Shown here: positions 15,775 through 24,435 of the stretch, piece after piece | Layout of the letters: each line of letters begins with the position of its first letter | Position numbering within the stretch: position 1 is the first letter of the stretch | DNA from: Chloroflexota bacterium | GTDB taxonomy: Bacteria; Chloroflexota; Anaerolineae; Aggregatilineales; Phototrophicaceae | Direction of reading: 5' to 3' | DNA length: 37,746 nucleotides | Assembly: GCA_014338005.1 (NCBI GenBank) | Contig: QUBZ01000039.1 | Coordinates: 1 to 37,746, forward strand | Position numbers and translations under genes: made by a program | The notes under the pieces: model-generated | The model's input: the letters and a program-made list of their open reading frames with translations, nothing else | What the model was told of the DNA's origin: nothing | Databases searched by the model: none

Positions 15775-18360
15775 TTATTCGCCCCGGTACGGCTCGAAGA
15801 AGATCAGGCTGTCCAACATGGTCAGGAAGGCTTCGTTGGCTTCATCCAGCCGCTCCGGCGGCGCGTCCAGGTCGAGCGAGTAACCCAGGCTGTTCTCCGG
15901 CGCGTACACGACCGCCAGCCAGCCTTCGATGGTAGACCCGCCGCTGGTGAAGCGGTAATCCACGTAATAGGCGTCATAACCGTTCAGATCAACCGGCTGC
16001 GGCTCGGCATATTCAAAATCGTCCAGGCCGCCAAATTCTGCCAGCTTGATTTCAAGCACCTCGTCCGCCGATTCGACCTCGTAGGCCTCGATGTAGATGT
16101 TGATGTCGCCGCTTTCGTCGCTGACGTTGAGCGTCACACCGCCGGCTTCGTCCTCGTAGACGGTCGGGTCAGTCCACCCCCAGGGATACAGGAAGTTGAT
16201 GCCGAACGACACGTCCTTGAAGCCGCGATAGGCTGTGTCCAGCCCTTCGCTATCAACCGAGAGGTTTACACTGTCGGCGCTGAGGTTGCCGGCCACGTCC
16301 TCGGCCAGGATGGTCAAGGTGTAATCGCCGGTTATCGCCGGAACGTAGTGGAAGGTAAAAGGCTGGCTGCCAAAGGTCAGGGTATCCTCGGCATCAACCA
16401 GCACGATTTCATTGTTTTCGTCCAGGAAGCGCCAGGTCGGCTGGAAGCGGTCGCCGGGCGAGACGCGAATTTCCGCCGGGGCCGCCGCCGCGCCGGACTG
16501 CTCGACGCCCCAGACGCCGGTCACAACGCGGTTTTCGGTATCAAAGACCAGGTAGGCCGTCGCCGTCCGCCCATCCCTCCACAGGTAAAGCCCGCTGACG
16601 ACCGCCTGGCCTTCCTGCCCGTTGGGCAGCAGTAGAGTGGGGATTTCAACCCGGCCATCGCTGATGACCGGCATTTCGACGTTCCAGGTGAACTCCCAGG
16701 ACGACAGGCCGTCGGGATACCCGATGATGGATTCGCCATCCGCCGTCACGGTTGACGACACCAACTGGTCGCTGTCCAGCATGAACTGCGTGCCGTCGTC
16801 GAGCTGCAGCGTCACAAAAAAGCTGACATCGCTGATCTGCTGGCCGTTCAGGTCAAACAGGACGACCGGCGGGTCGTAGATGCTGCCCGGCACATTGGCC
16901 GGCAGCAGATTGGTGATGGCGATGTTCAGGCCGGCGGCATCCAGCACTGCCGAAGCCGTGCCATGAAACACGTCCAAAAAATCATACCAGGGCTGCAAAG
17001 CCGCCGGGTTGGAGGCCCGGTACAGCCCGGCGCCGCCGCTCAGTTCGTAAGTGCGGGCATTACGCGGGAAATAAACCGACAGGCCGCTGGCGTTCGGCAG
17101 GCCGGAGCTGGCGCGGCTGTAAAGAATCATCGCCGAAGCCGCGTTTATCACTTCCTGGGCGGCTTCCGCCACCGCCGGGTCGGGGGAAAGCTCTCCCATC
17201 AGGCGCATAAAATGCACCAGGTCTGCCGAGGAAATGGCATCGGCTTCGTCCGGGCTGCTGTCCGCCCCGAACACCTGGACATTGCGGCGCGCCTGCCCGA
17301 TGGCCGCCAGCGAGGCTTCCGGGTTCGCGGCGACCGCTGCCGAAAAGCCGCCGATGGCGTTCGTCACGCTGCTCACCTGGGACAGATCGAGAATCGCCAG
17401 ATCAAAACCGGGGTAGTTGGTGACGACTTCGGTATAAAAGGTCATATAACTGTCCACGATGATGCGGCCCAGTTCCACCGTGTCCATCGCCGGGTTTTGA
17501 TTGAGCGCCCGCAGCGGCGTGGTGTATTCCCAGCCCGCGCCGGGGATGGTTTCCTCAGCAGCGACAGCGTAATCGGCGAAGGGGGCTAACATCTGGAAAA
17601 CTTCCAACTGCGCCATCAGGCAGGCATCAAAGGCCACAAAATCGAATTTCCCGATGCCCGTCCGGCGGAGTGCCTCGGCCAGCGCGGCTTCGATTTCCGG
17701 CATTTCGAGCAGGTCTTCGTCGGTTTCGTCGCTGCCGACCATCGTCCAGCCGCCGCCATGATCCCACAAAATCAGACCGTAACGTTCGGCGGGGTAGTTA
17801 GCCGCCGCCCAGACGATGAAATCCACCAGCATTTGCGGGTCGCCGGAGTTGACTTCGCCCAGGTTTTCCAGCGCGGACAGCCGGGGTGCGGCCAGCGGCG
17901 CGCCGCCGCCGGGCGGGGCGATGCTGTTTAGTGCCAGCGCCTCGATTTCCGAGTCGGATGCGCCGCGCACCTGGCCGAGCAGGTCGTTAAATTCGGCAGA
18001 CGACAGCCCCAGGTCATCCGGCGTCAGTGACTCAAAAAGGGCTTCGATGGCGTCCCGCGAGACGGCGAAATCGCCGCCGGAAGCGCCGGGCGTAATGGCG
18101 TAACGCCGCGTCTCCGTCCACTGGCCGAACACTTCCTCATAACTTTCGGCGCGATCCATCTGCACGACGATATTCACGTTCTCGCCCGCGCCGGCCTGCA
18201 TTTCAATCAGATCGTTGATGGCGAACGGCTCCAGGTCGTTGTCGGCGACGAGGTAAACCATCCACGTCCAGGGCGCGCGCGCCTGCGCCGCCGCCGGATA
18301 CAAACCTATCAAACCGATCATCACCAGACACACCAGCAAAATTCCTGTTTTTATCCGCAT
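15775..18360 (-). CDS. Exported clostripain-family (C11) cysteine peptidase
   Basis: An 861-residue secreted protease. Residues 1-28 are a signal peptide (KTGILLVCLVMIGLIGL...AAAQA). The C11 catalytic domain follows: WTWMVYLVADNDLEPF (about 31-46), catalytic His201 in LILWDHGGGW, and catalytic Cys247 in FVAFDACLMAQLEV. These match the DHGGG and DACLM motifs of clostripain-like enzymes, which usually cleave after Arg or Lys and often self-process. The C-terminal ~350 residues are beta-rich and include Ig-like stretches (for example HYVPAITGDYTLTILAEDVAGN) and a final domain in the style of PsbP or a substrate-binding module. AAGGGAG precedes the ATG. It diverges from nth across 144 bp. The native substrate is unknown. 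Confidence 0.88.
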   Translation of the reverse strand: MRIKTGILLVCLVMIGLIGLYPAAAQARAPWTWMVYLVADNDLEPFAINDLIEMQAGAGENVNIVVQMDRAESYEEVFGQWTETRRYAITPGASGGDFAVSRDAIEALFESLTPDDLGLSSAEFNDLLGQVRGASDSEIEALALNSIAPPGGGAPLAAPRLSALENLGEVNSGDPQMLVDFIVWAAANYPAERYGLILWDHGGGWTMVGSDETDEDLLEMPEIEAALAEALRRTGIGKFDFVAFDACLMAQLEVFQMLAPFADYAVAAEETIPGAGWEYTTPLRALNQNPAMDTVELGRIIVDSYMTFYTEVVTNYPGFDLAILDLSQVSSVTNAIGGFSAAVAANPEASLAAIGQARRNVQVFGADSSPDEADAISSADLVHFMRLMGELSPDPAVAEAAQEVINAASAMILYSRASSGLPNASGLSVYFPRNARTYELSGGAGLYRASNPAALQPWYDFLDVFHGTASAVLDAAGLNIAITNLLPANVPGSIYDPPVVLFDLNGQQISDVSFFVTLQLDDGTQFMLDSDQLVSSTVTADGESIIGYPDGLSSWEFTWNVEMPVISDGRVEIPTLLLPNGQEGQAVVSGLYLWRDGRTATAYLVFDTENRVVTGVWGVEQSGAAAAPAEIRVSPGDRFQPTWRFLDENNEIVLVDAEDTLTFGSQPFTFHYVPAITGDYTLTILAEDVAGNLSADSVNLSVDSEGLDTAYRGFKDVSFGINFLYPWGWTDPTVYEDEAGGVTLNVSDESGDINIYIEAYEVESADEVLEIKLAEFGGLDDFEYAEPQPVDLNGYDAYYVDYRFTSGGSTIEGWLAVVYAPENSLGYSLDLDAPPERLDEANEAFLTMLDSLIFFEPYRGE

Positions 18361-18470
18361 TATCCGCTCCCTTTAATTAATAATCGCCGCTTCTTCAGTG
18401 TAGACGATTCCGCGCAAAGCCGCTTTGAATCTGGCGGGCGTGAAGCAGCGGCTCCTGAATTTTCGCCCAC

Positions 18471-18498
18471 TTGCCCGAAAACCGTTCCGGCGTACAAT
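18471..18498 (+). promoter_or_regulatory. Promoter placing the nth start at its ATG (leaderless)
   Basis: TTGCCC at 18471-18476 and TACAAT at 18493-18498 are 16 nt apart. The ATG at 18505 lies 6 nt after the -10 box, where transcription should begin, and there is no Shine-Dalgarno sequence. A leaderless mRNA is therefore expected. A second in-frame ATG at 18514 is possible. Confidence 0.45.
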
Positions 18499-18504
18499 CG
18501 TAGT

Positions 18505-19206
18505 ATGGTTAAAATGTTTCCCTTAGAAACAATTCCTGACTTCGAGCGCCGGAAGGCGAAATATACGCCGGTGGCTGCCGCGCTGCGCGAGCTGTTCGGC
18601 TACCCCGACTGGCGGCCTTCCCTGCCGCCGGTGGACGAACTGGTGAGCTGCATCCTCAGCCAGAGTACCAGCGATACCAACAGCGGGCGCGCCTTCGATG
18701 CCCTCAAAGCCCGCTACCCCACCTGGGAAGCCGTCCGCGATGCGCCCCTGCCGGAACTGGTCGAAACCATCCACTCCGCCGGGCTGGCGAACCAGAAGGC
18801 CCCGCGCATCCAGGCGGCGCTGCGTTTCATCGAGGCCGAACGCGGCGTTATTGAACTGGACTTTTTAAATGACCTGCCCCTGGACGAGGCCAAAGCCTGG
18901 CTGATGCAGCTGAACGGCGTCGGCCCCAAAACGGCGGCGATTGTATTATGTTTCGCCTTCAACCGCCCGGCTTTTCCGGTGGATACGCACATTCACCGCC
19001 TCGGCCAGCGCATCGGCTTTCTGCCGCAGGGCATCAGCGCCGAGGCCGCCCACCACGTGATGGAGGCCATCGCTCCGCCGGAGGAGTATTACGCCTTTCA
19101 TCTGAATTTGATCTGGCTCGGACGCGAGATTTGCCACGCGCGCGCGCCCCAGTGCGGACGCTGCCCGATCACCGCCTGCTGTGATTATTACCAGAGGTTA
19201 ACCTAA
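18505..19206 (+). CDS. nth: Endonuclease III-type DNA glycosylase/AP lyase
   Basis: Base-excision repair enzyme that removes oxidised pyrimidines and nicks at the abasic site. The 233-residue protein has the helix-hairpin-helix LNGVGPKTA with catalytic Lys142, catalytic Asp160 in FPVDTHIHR, and a C-terminal 4Fe-4S motif C210-X6-C217-X2-C220-X5-C226. The Lys makes it a bifunctional lyase rather than MutY-like. It differs somewhat from E. coli Nth near the N-terminus (LSQSTSDTNS in place of LSAQATD), as in many endonuclease III-related proteins. The GTG of the next gene lies 2 nt after the stop, suggesting co-transcription. Confidence 0.9.
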   Translation: MVKMFPLETIPDFERRKAKYTPVAAALRELFGYPDWRPSLPPVDELVSCILSQSTSDTNSGRAFDALKARYPTWEAVRDAPLPELVETIHSAGLANQKAPRIQAALRFIEAERGVIELDFLNDLPLDEAKAWLMQLNGVGPKTAAIVLCFAFNRPAFPVDTHIHRLGQRIGFLPQGISAEAAHHVMEAIAPPEEYYAFHLNLIWLGREICHARAPQCGRCPITACCDYYQRLT

Positions 19207-19208
19207 CC

Positions 19209-21050
19209 GTGACCCATAACCAGTCCCCCCCGCTCACCATCCAGGAATTGACCAGCGTCCGGCAAAACCTCAACCTGCTGCGGAGCCAGCTTCAGGCCGG
19301 CAGGGTGGACAGCACGTTTTTGTCCCGGCAGATCGAAAGTTTTACCGCCCTGCTCGACCAGGTGGAAGCCGAACACCGCCAGCACAAAAAAGAGAGCCGT
19401 TTTCAGGCCTTGTACAGCGTCAGCCGGCTGCTCGGCTCGTCACTGGATTTACAGGTTGTATTAGACCAGGTGATGGACGCTATCATCCAGCTTACATCGG
19501 CGGAGCGCGGTTTTTTGATGCTGCGGGACGACGACGGCGGCCTGGCCGTGAAGGCCGCCCGCAATCTCGACCAGCAGACCTTAAGCAGCGAGGACTTTAA
19601 ATACAGCCGCACCATCGCCAACCAGGTGCTGGACGGCGGCAAAGCCCTGCTGACGACCAACGCCATCGAAGACCCGCGTTTTGCCGGGCAGGCCAGCATC
19701 GTCGGCCAGTCCCTACGCAGCATCATGGCCGCGCCCCTGCGCGCGCGCGGCAGCGTGATGGGCGTGGTGTATGTGGACAACCGCATGATGGCCGGGCTGT
19801 TCAACGAGGATGACCTGGCCGCGCTGGAAACCTTCGCCGGACAGGCGGCAGTGGCGCTGGATAACGCCCGGCTGTTCAGCGAAACCGACCAGGAACTGGC
19901 CGACCGGGTGGAGCAGCTGACCCAACTGCGCCGCATTGACCGCCTGCTGAACGAAACGCTGGACGCCGATAAAGCCATGCAGATCACACTGGAATGGGCC
20001 TGCCGGCTGTCCGGCGCGATTGGCGGCCATCTGGGGCTGGCCGTCGAAGGCGACCCGCCGCAGGTGAAAACCGCGCACCATTACGGCCCGGTCGGCTACC
20101 CGGAATATCTGGATGCGGCCTATCCGGCGGTGCGCGAGGTGATGTTAACGCGCAAACCGGCAGCCACCCGCGCCGGCGATAACGGCGAGCGCGCGGCGCT
20201 GGTCGTCCCCATTTTGCGCGAAACGCGCGTCCTGGGTGTGGTGGTCATCGAAAACGACAGCGCCGAACCCTTCACCCCGGAACAGCAGGATTTGATCGAG
20301 CGAATGGTCGGGCGCGCGGTGGTGGCGATTGAAAACGGACGCCTGTATGCCGCCGTGCGCGCCGCCGACCGCGCCAAAAGCGAATTTGTGGGCGTCGTCG
20401 CCCATGATTTAAAAGTGCCGATGACCAGCATCGCCGGTTACGCCGACCTGACGGCCATGCAGGGCGGCCTCAGCGAACGCCAGCAGCAGTTTATCGGGCG
20501 CATTAAAGATACGGTCAAACGTATGGAAATGCTGGTATCCGATCTATCCGACATCAGCCGCATCGAAAGCGGGCATTTTTTCATGGAAGAAACGCGCGTC
20601 CCGGCGGCGGAAATCGTGCAGGCCGTCAAGGACAGCACGCTTGCCCAGGTTGAAAGTTATCACCACCGTTACGTCGAATTAATCGAACCCAACCTACCGG
20701 ATATGCGGGTGGATTATTACCGTCTGCTCCAGGTTTTAACCAATCTGGTCAGCAATGCTTATAAATACACGCCGGAGGGCGGCACGATCACCCTGCGCGT
20801 CCGGCAGATACCGGGGCGCATTGAGTTCACCGTTAAGGATACCGGCGTGGGGCTGTCGAAGGAGCAGATCGCCAAATTAGGCACCAAGTTCTGGCGGGCC
20901 GAAGATGATTTCACCCGCTCGCGTCCGGGGACGGGCCTGGGTTTCGCCATCACCCGCGCGCTGGTGGAACAGATGGGCAGTCAGATTAAAATCGAGAGCG
21001 AAGTAGGCAAAGGCAGCAGTTTCACGTTCAGCGTGGCGGCTGCCGGATAG
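19209..21050 (+). CDS. Soluble GAF-GAF sensor histidine kinase
   Basis: A 613-residue cytosolic sensor kinase with no TM segment. Domains: an N-terminal coiled coil (about 10-60), GAF1 (about 75-220), GAF2 (about 245-380), HisKA with phospho-acceptor H399 in VVAHDLKVPMTSIAGYADL, and HATPase_c with N-box N516 (NLVSNAYKYTPEGG), G1 DTGVG (544-548) and G2 GTGLGF (574-579). All catalytic motifs are intact. The GAF domains probably bind a small cytosolic ligand or sense redox state. The GTG start is 2 nt after the nth stop. No response regulator adjoins; the next genes are a PIG-L deacetylase and two more kinases on the same strand. Confidence 0.9.
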   Translation: MTHNQSPPLTIQELTSVRQNLNLLRSQLQAGRVDSTFLSRQIESFTALLDQVEAEHRQHKKESRFQALYSVSRLLGSSLDLQVVLDQVMDAIIQLTSAERGFLMLRDDDGGLAVKAARNLDQQTLSSEDFKYSRTIANQVLDGGKALLTTNAIEDPRFAGQASIVGQSLRSIMAAPLRARGSVMGVVYVDNRMMAGLFNEDDLAALETFAGQAAVALDNARLFSETDQELADRVEQLTQLRRIDRLLNETLDADKAMQITLEWACRLSGAIGGHLGLAVEGDPPQVKTAHHYGPVGYPEYLDAAYPAVREVMLTRKPAATRAGDNGERAALVVPILRETRVLGVVVIENDSAEPFTPEQQDLIERMVGRAVVAIENGRLYAAVRAADRAKSEFVGVVAHDLKVPMTSIAGYADLTAMQGGLSERQQQFIGRIKDTVKRMEMLVSDLSDISRIESGHFFMEETRVPAAEIVQAVKDSTLAQVESYHHRYVELIEPNLPDMRVDYYRLLQVLTNLVSNAYKYTPEGGTITLRVRQIPGRIEFTVKDTGVGLSKEQIAKLGTKFWRAEDDFTRSRPGTGLGFAITRALVEQMGSQIKIESEVGKGSSFTFSVAAAG

Positions 21051-21080
21051 CGGCAATTATGTTAGGAAAGACGAAAGACC

Positions 21081-21854
21081 ATGCACTTATTTCTTTCCCC
21101 CCATTTTGATGATGCTGTTTTAAGCTGCGGTGGCCTGATCCGTCGTCTGGTCGAAAATAACGAAACGGTGGCCGTGAGAACCGTGATGGGGCAGAAAATC
21201 GGCTCCAAACCCGTACCGGATACGCCAATCGTGCAAAGTTTGCACGCCCGCTGGGGCGGCTCGGCAAACGCGCGCATCGAGGAGGACGAGCAGGCCGTTA
21301 AAAGCCTGGAGGCCGAACCCCAGCGTATGACCGTCTGGCCGGACTGCATCTACCGCACCTCGCGCCAGGGGCAGCCGCTGTACCCGACGGAAGCATCGCT
21401 GTTCGGCGAAATCCATCCTGAAGATGAAGCGGCGCGTTTGATCCCTACCATTGTGCTGCCGGCCCAGGAGATCGTGCATGTGTTATACGCGCCGCTGGGT
21501 GTGGGCCAGCATGTTGACCATCTGATCGTGCGGAACTGGGCGCTGGAGTTAAAAAAACAAAACCCGGCATTGGCGGTGATATTTTACGAAGAGTATCCTT
21601 ATAGTGAAACTGGCAGCGCAGTTGATCGGGCGCTGGATTATTATAGGGAACGCGAAATTGCCCTGGAAAAAGAAACCATCCCCCTTACCGAAGCGCAGGT
21701 GGAAGCCAAACTACGGGCTATTGCCTGCTACCGGTCGCAGATCAGCACCTTTTGGGAAAACGAAGAAGCCATGCGGCGGGCCGTCAAACAATTTTTGCTG
21801 CGTGTTGGCAGCGGCGCGCCTGCCGAACGCTGCTGGCGGGCGCCGCAGCAGTAA
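21081..21854 (+). CDS. PIG-L/LmbE-family deacetylase
   Basis: A 257-residue zinc-dependent N-deacetylase of the PIG-L family, whose members act on N-acetylglucosamine-containing lipids, thiols or antibiotics. The first motif, SPHFDDAVLSCGG, starts at residue 6 and corresponds to the family AHPDDExxxxGG signature. H144-V-D-H147 supplies the later zinc ligand. It has no signal peptide or TM segment. It is located between two sensor kinase genes, 30 nt after the first and 24 nt before the second, in an apparent operon. The substrate cannot be inferred. Confidence 0.85.
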   Translation: MHLFLSPHFDDAVLSCGGLIRRLVENNETVAVRTVMGQKIGSKPVPDTPIVQSLHARWGGSANARIEEDEQAVKSLEAEPQRMTVWPDCIYRTSRQGQPLYPTEASLFGEIHPEDEAARLIPTIVLPAQEIVHVLYAPLGVGQHVDHLIVRNWALELKKQNPALAVIFYEEYPYSETGSAVDRALDYYREREIALEKETIPLTEAQVEAKLRAIACYRSQISTFWENEEAMRRAVKQFLLRVGSGAPAERCWRAPQQ

Positions 21855-21878
21855 GATCACGATAACGGAGGCCAAACC

Positions 21879-22754
21879 ATGACGGAGGCGGAGGCGCTGG
21901 CACAGGCGCGGCTTTTACTGGATGAACTGACGGAAGCCGCCCGGAAAGGCGCGATCATCCCGGTTCAACTGCCCCGGCAGTTAGAGGCTATCGGCGAACT
22001 GCTGGCGCAGGCGGCAGCCGGCCGCGCCGACGGCAGCGCGCCGCCCGACCAGGCCGCGTTTTTGACCGAACAGGCCGCTTTTATGTCCCACGCCGTCCAC
22101 GAACTGCGGACGCCGATGACCAGCATCCGGGGTTATGCCGATATGCTTGCCGCGCCGGGTATGGGCGAACTCTCCACCATGCAGCAGCAGTTCGTCAGCA
22201 CCATTCGCACGAATACCCGGCGTATGGAAGGTCTGCTGCAAGATGTGAGCGATATATCCAAGCTGCGGGCCGGGGCGCTGCGCGTGAATTTGAAGATGGA
22301 CACTTTCAAAAACATCGCCCTGATGGTCGAAAAACAGACCCGCCCGCTGGCCGAAGAACTGGGGCGCGAACTGATCTTCGACATCCCTCAAGGGCTGCCC
22401 ATCCTCAATACCGACGGCGAACTGCTGACCAAAGCCCTGGTTAAAATGGTCGAAAACGCCCTGCGTTATACCCCGCCGGAGGGCGGCCAGGTGACGTTTT
22501 CGGCCTTCGCCCAGGGCAGCCGGTTGTGCGTGCAAATTCAGGATAACGGCATCGGCATGACGCCGGAGGAAATCGCGCAGTTGGGGACGATTTACTTCCG
22601 GGGCGATCACGATGTCGTCCGCAGCTACAAGGGCAGCGGCCTGGGCATCCCGATTGCTTACGGCATTCTGGCGCTGTTCGACGGGCAGGTGGACGTGACC
22701 AGCCAGCCGGGGCAGGGTACGACGTTTACCGTGACATTAGCGGGCATGATGTGA
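21879..22754 (+). CDS. Short soluble histidine kinase
   Basis: A 291-residue sensor kinase without TM or recognised sensor domain. The N-terminal ~65 residues are a helical stretch. HisKA follows with H74 in HELRTPMTSIRGYADML, then HATPase_c with the N-box (VKMVENALRYTPPEGG), G1 (DNGIGM) and G2 (GSGLGIPIAYGIL). It looks catalytically complete and resembles the C-terminal half of the upstream GAF kinase, so duplication is plausible. Its TGA stop overlaps the ATG of the next gene by one base, implying translational coupling. ACGGAGG precedes the ATG at a good distance. Confidence 0.88.
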   Translation: MTEAEALAQARLLLDELTEAARKGAIIPVQLPRQLEAIGELLAQAAAGRADGSAPPDQAAFLTEQAAFMSHAVHELRTPMTSIRGYADMLAAPGMGELSTMQQQFVSTIRTNTRRMEGLLQDVSDISKLRAGALRVNLKMDTFKNIALMVEKQTRPLAEELGRELIFDIPQGLPILNTDGELLTKALVKMVENALRYTPPEGGQVTFSAFAQGSRLCVQIQDNGIGMTPEEIAQLGTIYFRGDHDVVRSYKGSGLGIPIAYGILALFDGQVDVTSQPGQGTTFTVTLAGMM

Positions 22755-23713
22755 TGGCGAACACGCCGCCTCCGGCGATCAGCATCGGCCAGGCGCTCGA
22801 AACGCTTCACCGCTTGCAGGCCGAAACGCCCGCCGCCGCCCAACAGCTGGCCGAAGTTGCGGCGGTGCTGCAAAATTTATCGGCGGAAAATGCCTATTTA
22901 AATACGCTGCTCATCGAGGATGCGCCCCTGGCCGACCCGCCCCGACCCGCCCCGACCATCCCGCCGCCGGAAGCGAAAAAAACGGTCACGGCGCTGCTGC
23001 GGGAGGCCGATTCCGCCCCGGACGCGCCGCTGACCGACCTGTTCACCGGGCTGAACGACTCCTTGCGCCCGCCGCTGATCGCCATCCGGGGGCGCGCGGA
23101 ACTGGTGCGCGCCGGGCTGCTGGGCCAGATCACCTCGGAACAAGACCTGTGGCTGCAAGCCATCGAGGAAAACACCAGCCGCGCGTTTGCCGTGCTGGAT
23201 GCGCTGCAAGAAATGATCGCCCTGCAAAAGGGGCTGGTACGCATCGAGTGGGTCAATTTTATCTCCACCGATTTGCTTACCGAAGCCTGGGAGCGCGTCC
23301 GCGATAAAGTGCGCCCCTACGGGCATGAAATCACCATCCAGGCCCCGGAAGTTGTGCCGCTGGCGCAGGGCGATTTTTACCATTCGCTGATCGTTTTGAG
23401 CGACCTGCTGGATAATGCCATACGCTACACCCCGCCCGGCGGCCAGATTCGTTTGTCGGTGGATAACCTCGGCACGCACGTTTTGTTCAGCGTCACCGAC
23501 AACGGCATCGGCCTGACCGCCGACGATATGAAACAGATTGGCCGCCCGTTCTGGCGCGGCGACCATCACCGCCTGGTGCGCCAGCACGCCGGCACCGGCC
23601 TGCGGCTGTATATTGACAAACAGCTCCTGGCCCTGCAAGGCGGCGAATTAATCTTTTCCGGCGAGCCAGACCTGGGCAGCACCTTCAGTTTTACCCTTAA
23701 AACCCCGGACTAA
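22754..23713 (+). CDS. Histidine-kinase-like protein lacking the phospho-histidine
   Basis: A 319-residue paralogue of the two upstream kinases. The helical N-terminus and a proline-rich linker lead to a HisKA-like region whose H-box reads NDSLRPPLIAIRG. The phospho-accepting His position is Asp102 and the next Glu is Ser103. The HATPase_c part keeps N221 (LLDNAIRYTPPGG) and the G1 motif DNGIGL (249-254), but G2 is GTGLRL instead of GTGLGL. It probably cannot autophosphorylate at His; it could act as a heterodimer partner or regulator. ATG 22754 forms TGATG with the upstream stop; GTG 22751 is a possible alternative. Confidence 0.82.
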   Translation: MANTPPPAISIGQALETLHRLQAETPAAAQQLAEVAAVLQNLSAENAYLNTLLIEDAPLADPPRPAPTIPPPEAKKTVTALLREADSAPDAPLTDLFTGLNDSLRPPLIAIRGRAELVRAGLLGQITSEQDLWLQAIEENTSRAFAVLDALQEMIALQKGLVRIEWVNFISTDLLTEAWERVRDKVRPYGHEITIQAPEVVPLAQGDFYHSLIVLSDLLDNAIRYTPPGGQIRLSVDNLGTHVLFSVTDNGIGLTADDMKQIGRPFWRGDHHRLVRQHAGTGLRLYIDKQLLALQGGELIFSGEPDLGSTFSFTLKTPD

Positions 23714-23737
23714 ACCGTTTTCAGCCGCAGATTTTGC

Positions 23738-23766
23738 TTTACAGACGAAAGTTTTCATGCTATATT
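23738..23766 (+). promoter_or_regulatory. Promoter of greA
   Basis: TTTACA at 23738-23743, a 17-nt spacer, and TATATT at 23761-23766. Transcription should begin near 23773, leaving a leader of about 120 nt before the greA ATG at 23896. Confidence 0.65.
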
Positions 23767-23833
23767 ACAGCGGCGACGGGATTTAACTGCATATAAACGA
23801 CCATCTATCGAAACGAACCAGGCAAAGATGCTG

Positions 23834-23855
23834 CACAGCTACGGGCTGTGTTTTT
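23834..23855 (+). terminator. Intrinsic terminator inside the greA leader
   Basis: CACAGC (23834-23839) pairs with GCTGTG (23845-23850) over a 5-nt loop and is followed by TTTTT. It lies about 60-80 nt after the predicted greA start site and 40 nt before the gene. It can therefore yield a short RNA or attenuate greA, and can also end read-through from the kinase operon. Confidence 0.6.
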
Positions 23856-23895
23856 GTCATTTAGGCAGGAGTTTTGCAACGAGGAGAATGAGGGC

Positions 23896-24366
23896 ATGAA
23901 CGAAGTTCAATATTTAACGCCCGAAGGCCTGAAGAATCTGGAGAACCGCCTGAAGTACCTGACCGAAGTCCGCCGTGTCGAGGTTGCCGAACGGCTGCGT
24001 CACGCCCTCGAAGAAGGCGGCGACCTCAGCGAAAACGCTGAGTACGAAGACGCCAAAAACGAACAGGCGTTTGTCGAAGGAGAGATTCTGCGCCTGGAAA
24101 GCATTCTCAGCACTGCCCAGATCATCGAGGCCACCGGCAACAAAGATGTGGTGGCGCTGGGGGCCGTTGTGACGGTCGTGGAAAAAGGAACGAAAGAGCA
24201 GGAGGTGTATCACCTGGTCGGCTCTGCCGAGGCCAATCCACGCGAGGGAAAAATTTCCAGCGAAAGCCCGCTGGGCAAGGCACTGATGGGCGCGAAAGTT
24301 GGTGATCAAGTGGTCGTCAACGCGCCGGACGGACAGATCACCTTCATCATCAAAGCGATTGCGTAA
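23896..24366 (+). CDS. greA: Transcription elongation factor GreA
   Basis: Rescues backtracked RNA polymerase by stimulating transcript cleavage through the secondary channel. At 156 residues it has standard length. The N-terminal coiled coil carries the acidic tip GGDLSENAEYEDAKNEQ with D43 and E46. The C-terminal FKBP-like domain contains YHLVGSAEANPREGKISSESPLGKALMG. The frame is open from 23848, but ATG 23896 matches the family start and has a purine-rich RBS (GAGGAGAATGAGGG). It has its own promoter and terminator. lysS follows 69 bp later, an arrangement seen in many bacteria. Confidence 0.96.
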   Translation: MNEVQYLTPEGLKNLENRLKYLTEVRRVEVAERLRHALEEGGDLSENAEYEDAKNEQAFVEGEILRLESILSTAQIIEATGNKDVVALGAVVTVVEKGTKEQEVYHLVGSAEANPREGKISSESPLGKALMGAKVGDQVVVNAPDGQITFIIKAIA

Positions 24367-24378
24367 CGCTTACGCGCC

Positions 24379-24408
24379 GGGGGCGCAGCTCGTGTTGGCG
24401 CCCCCTTT
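24379..24408 (+). terminator. Intrinsic terminator after greA
   Basis: A perfect 8-bp stem, GGGGGCGC (24379-24386) and GCGCCCCC (24398-24405), with an 11-nt loop and a short TTT tail. Confidence 0.6.
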
Positions 24409-24435
24409 CCTGTATGCAAACCGGATCAACATTCC

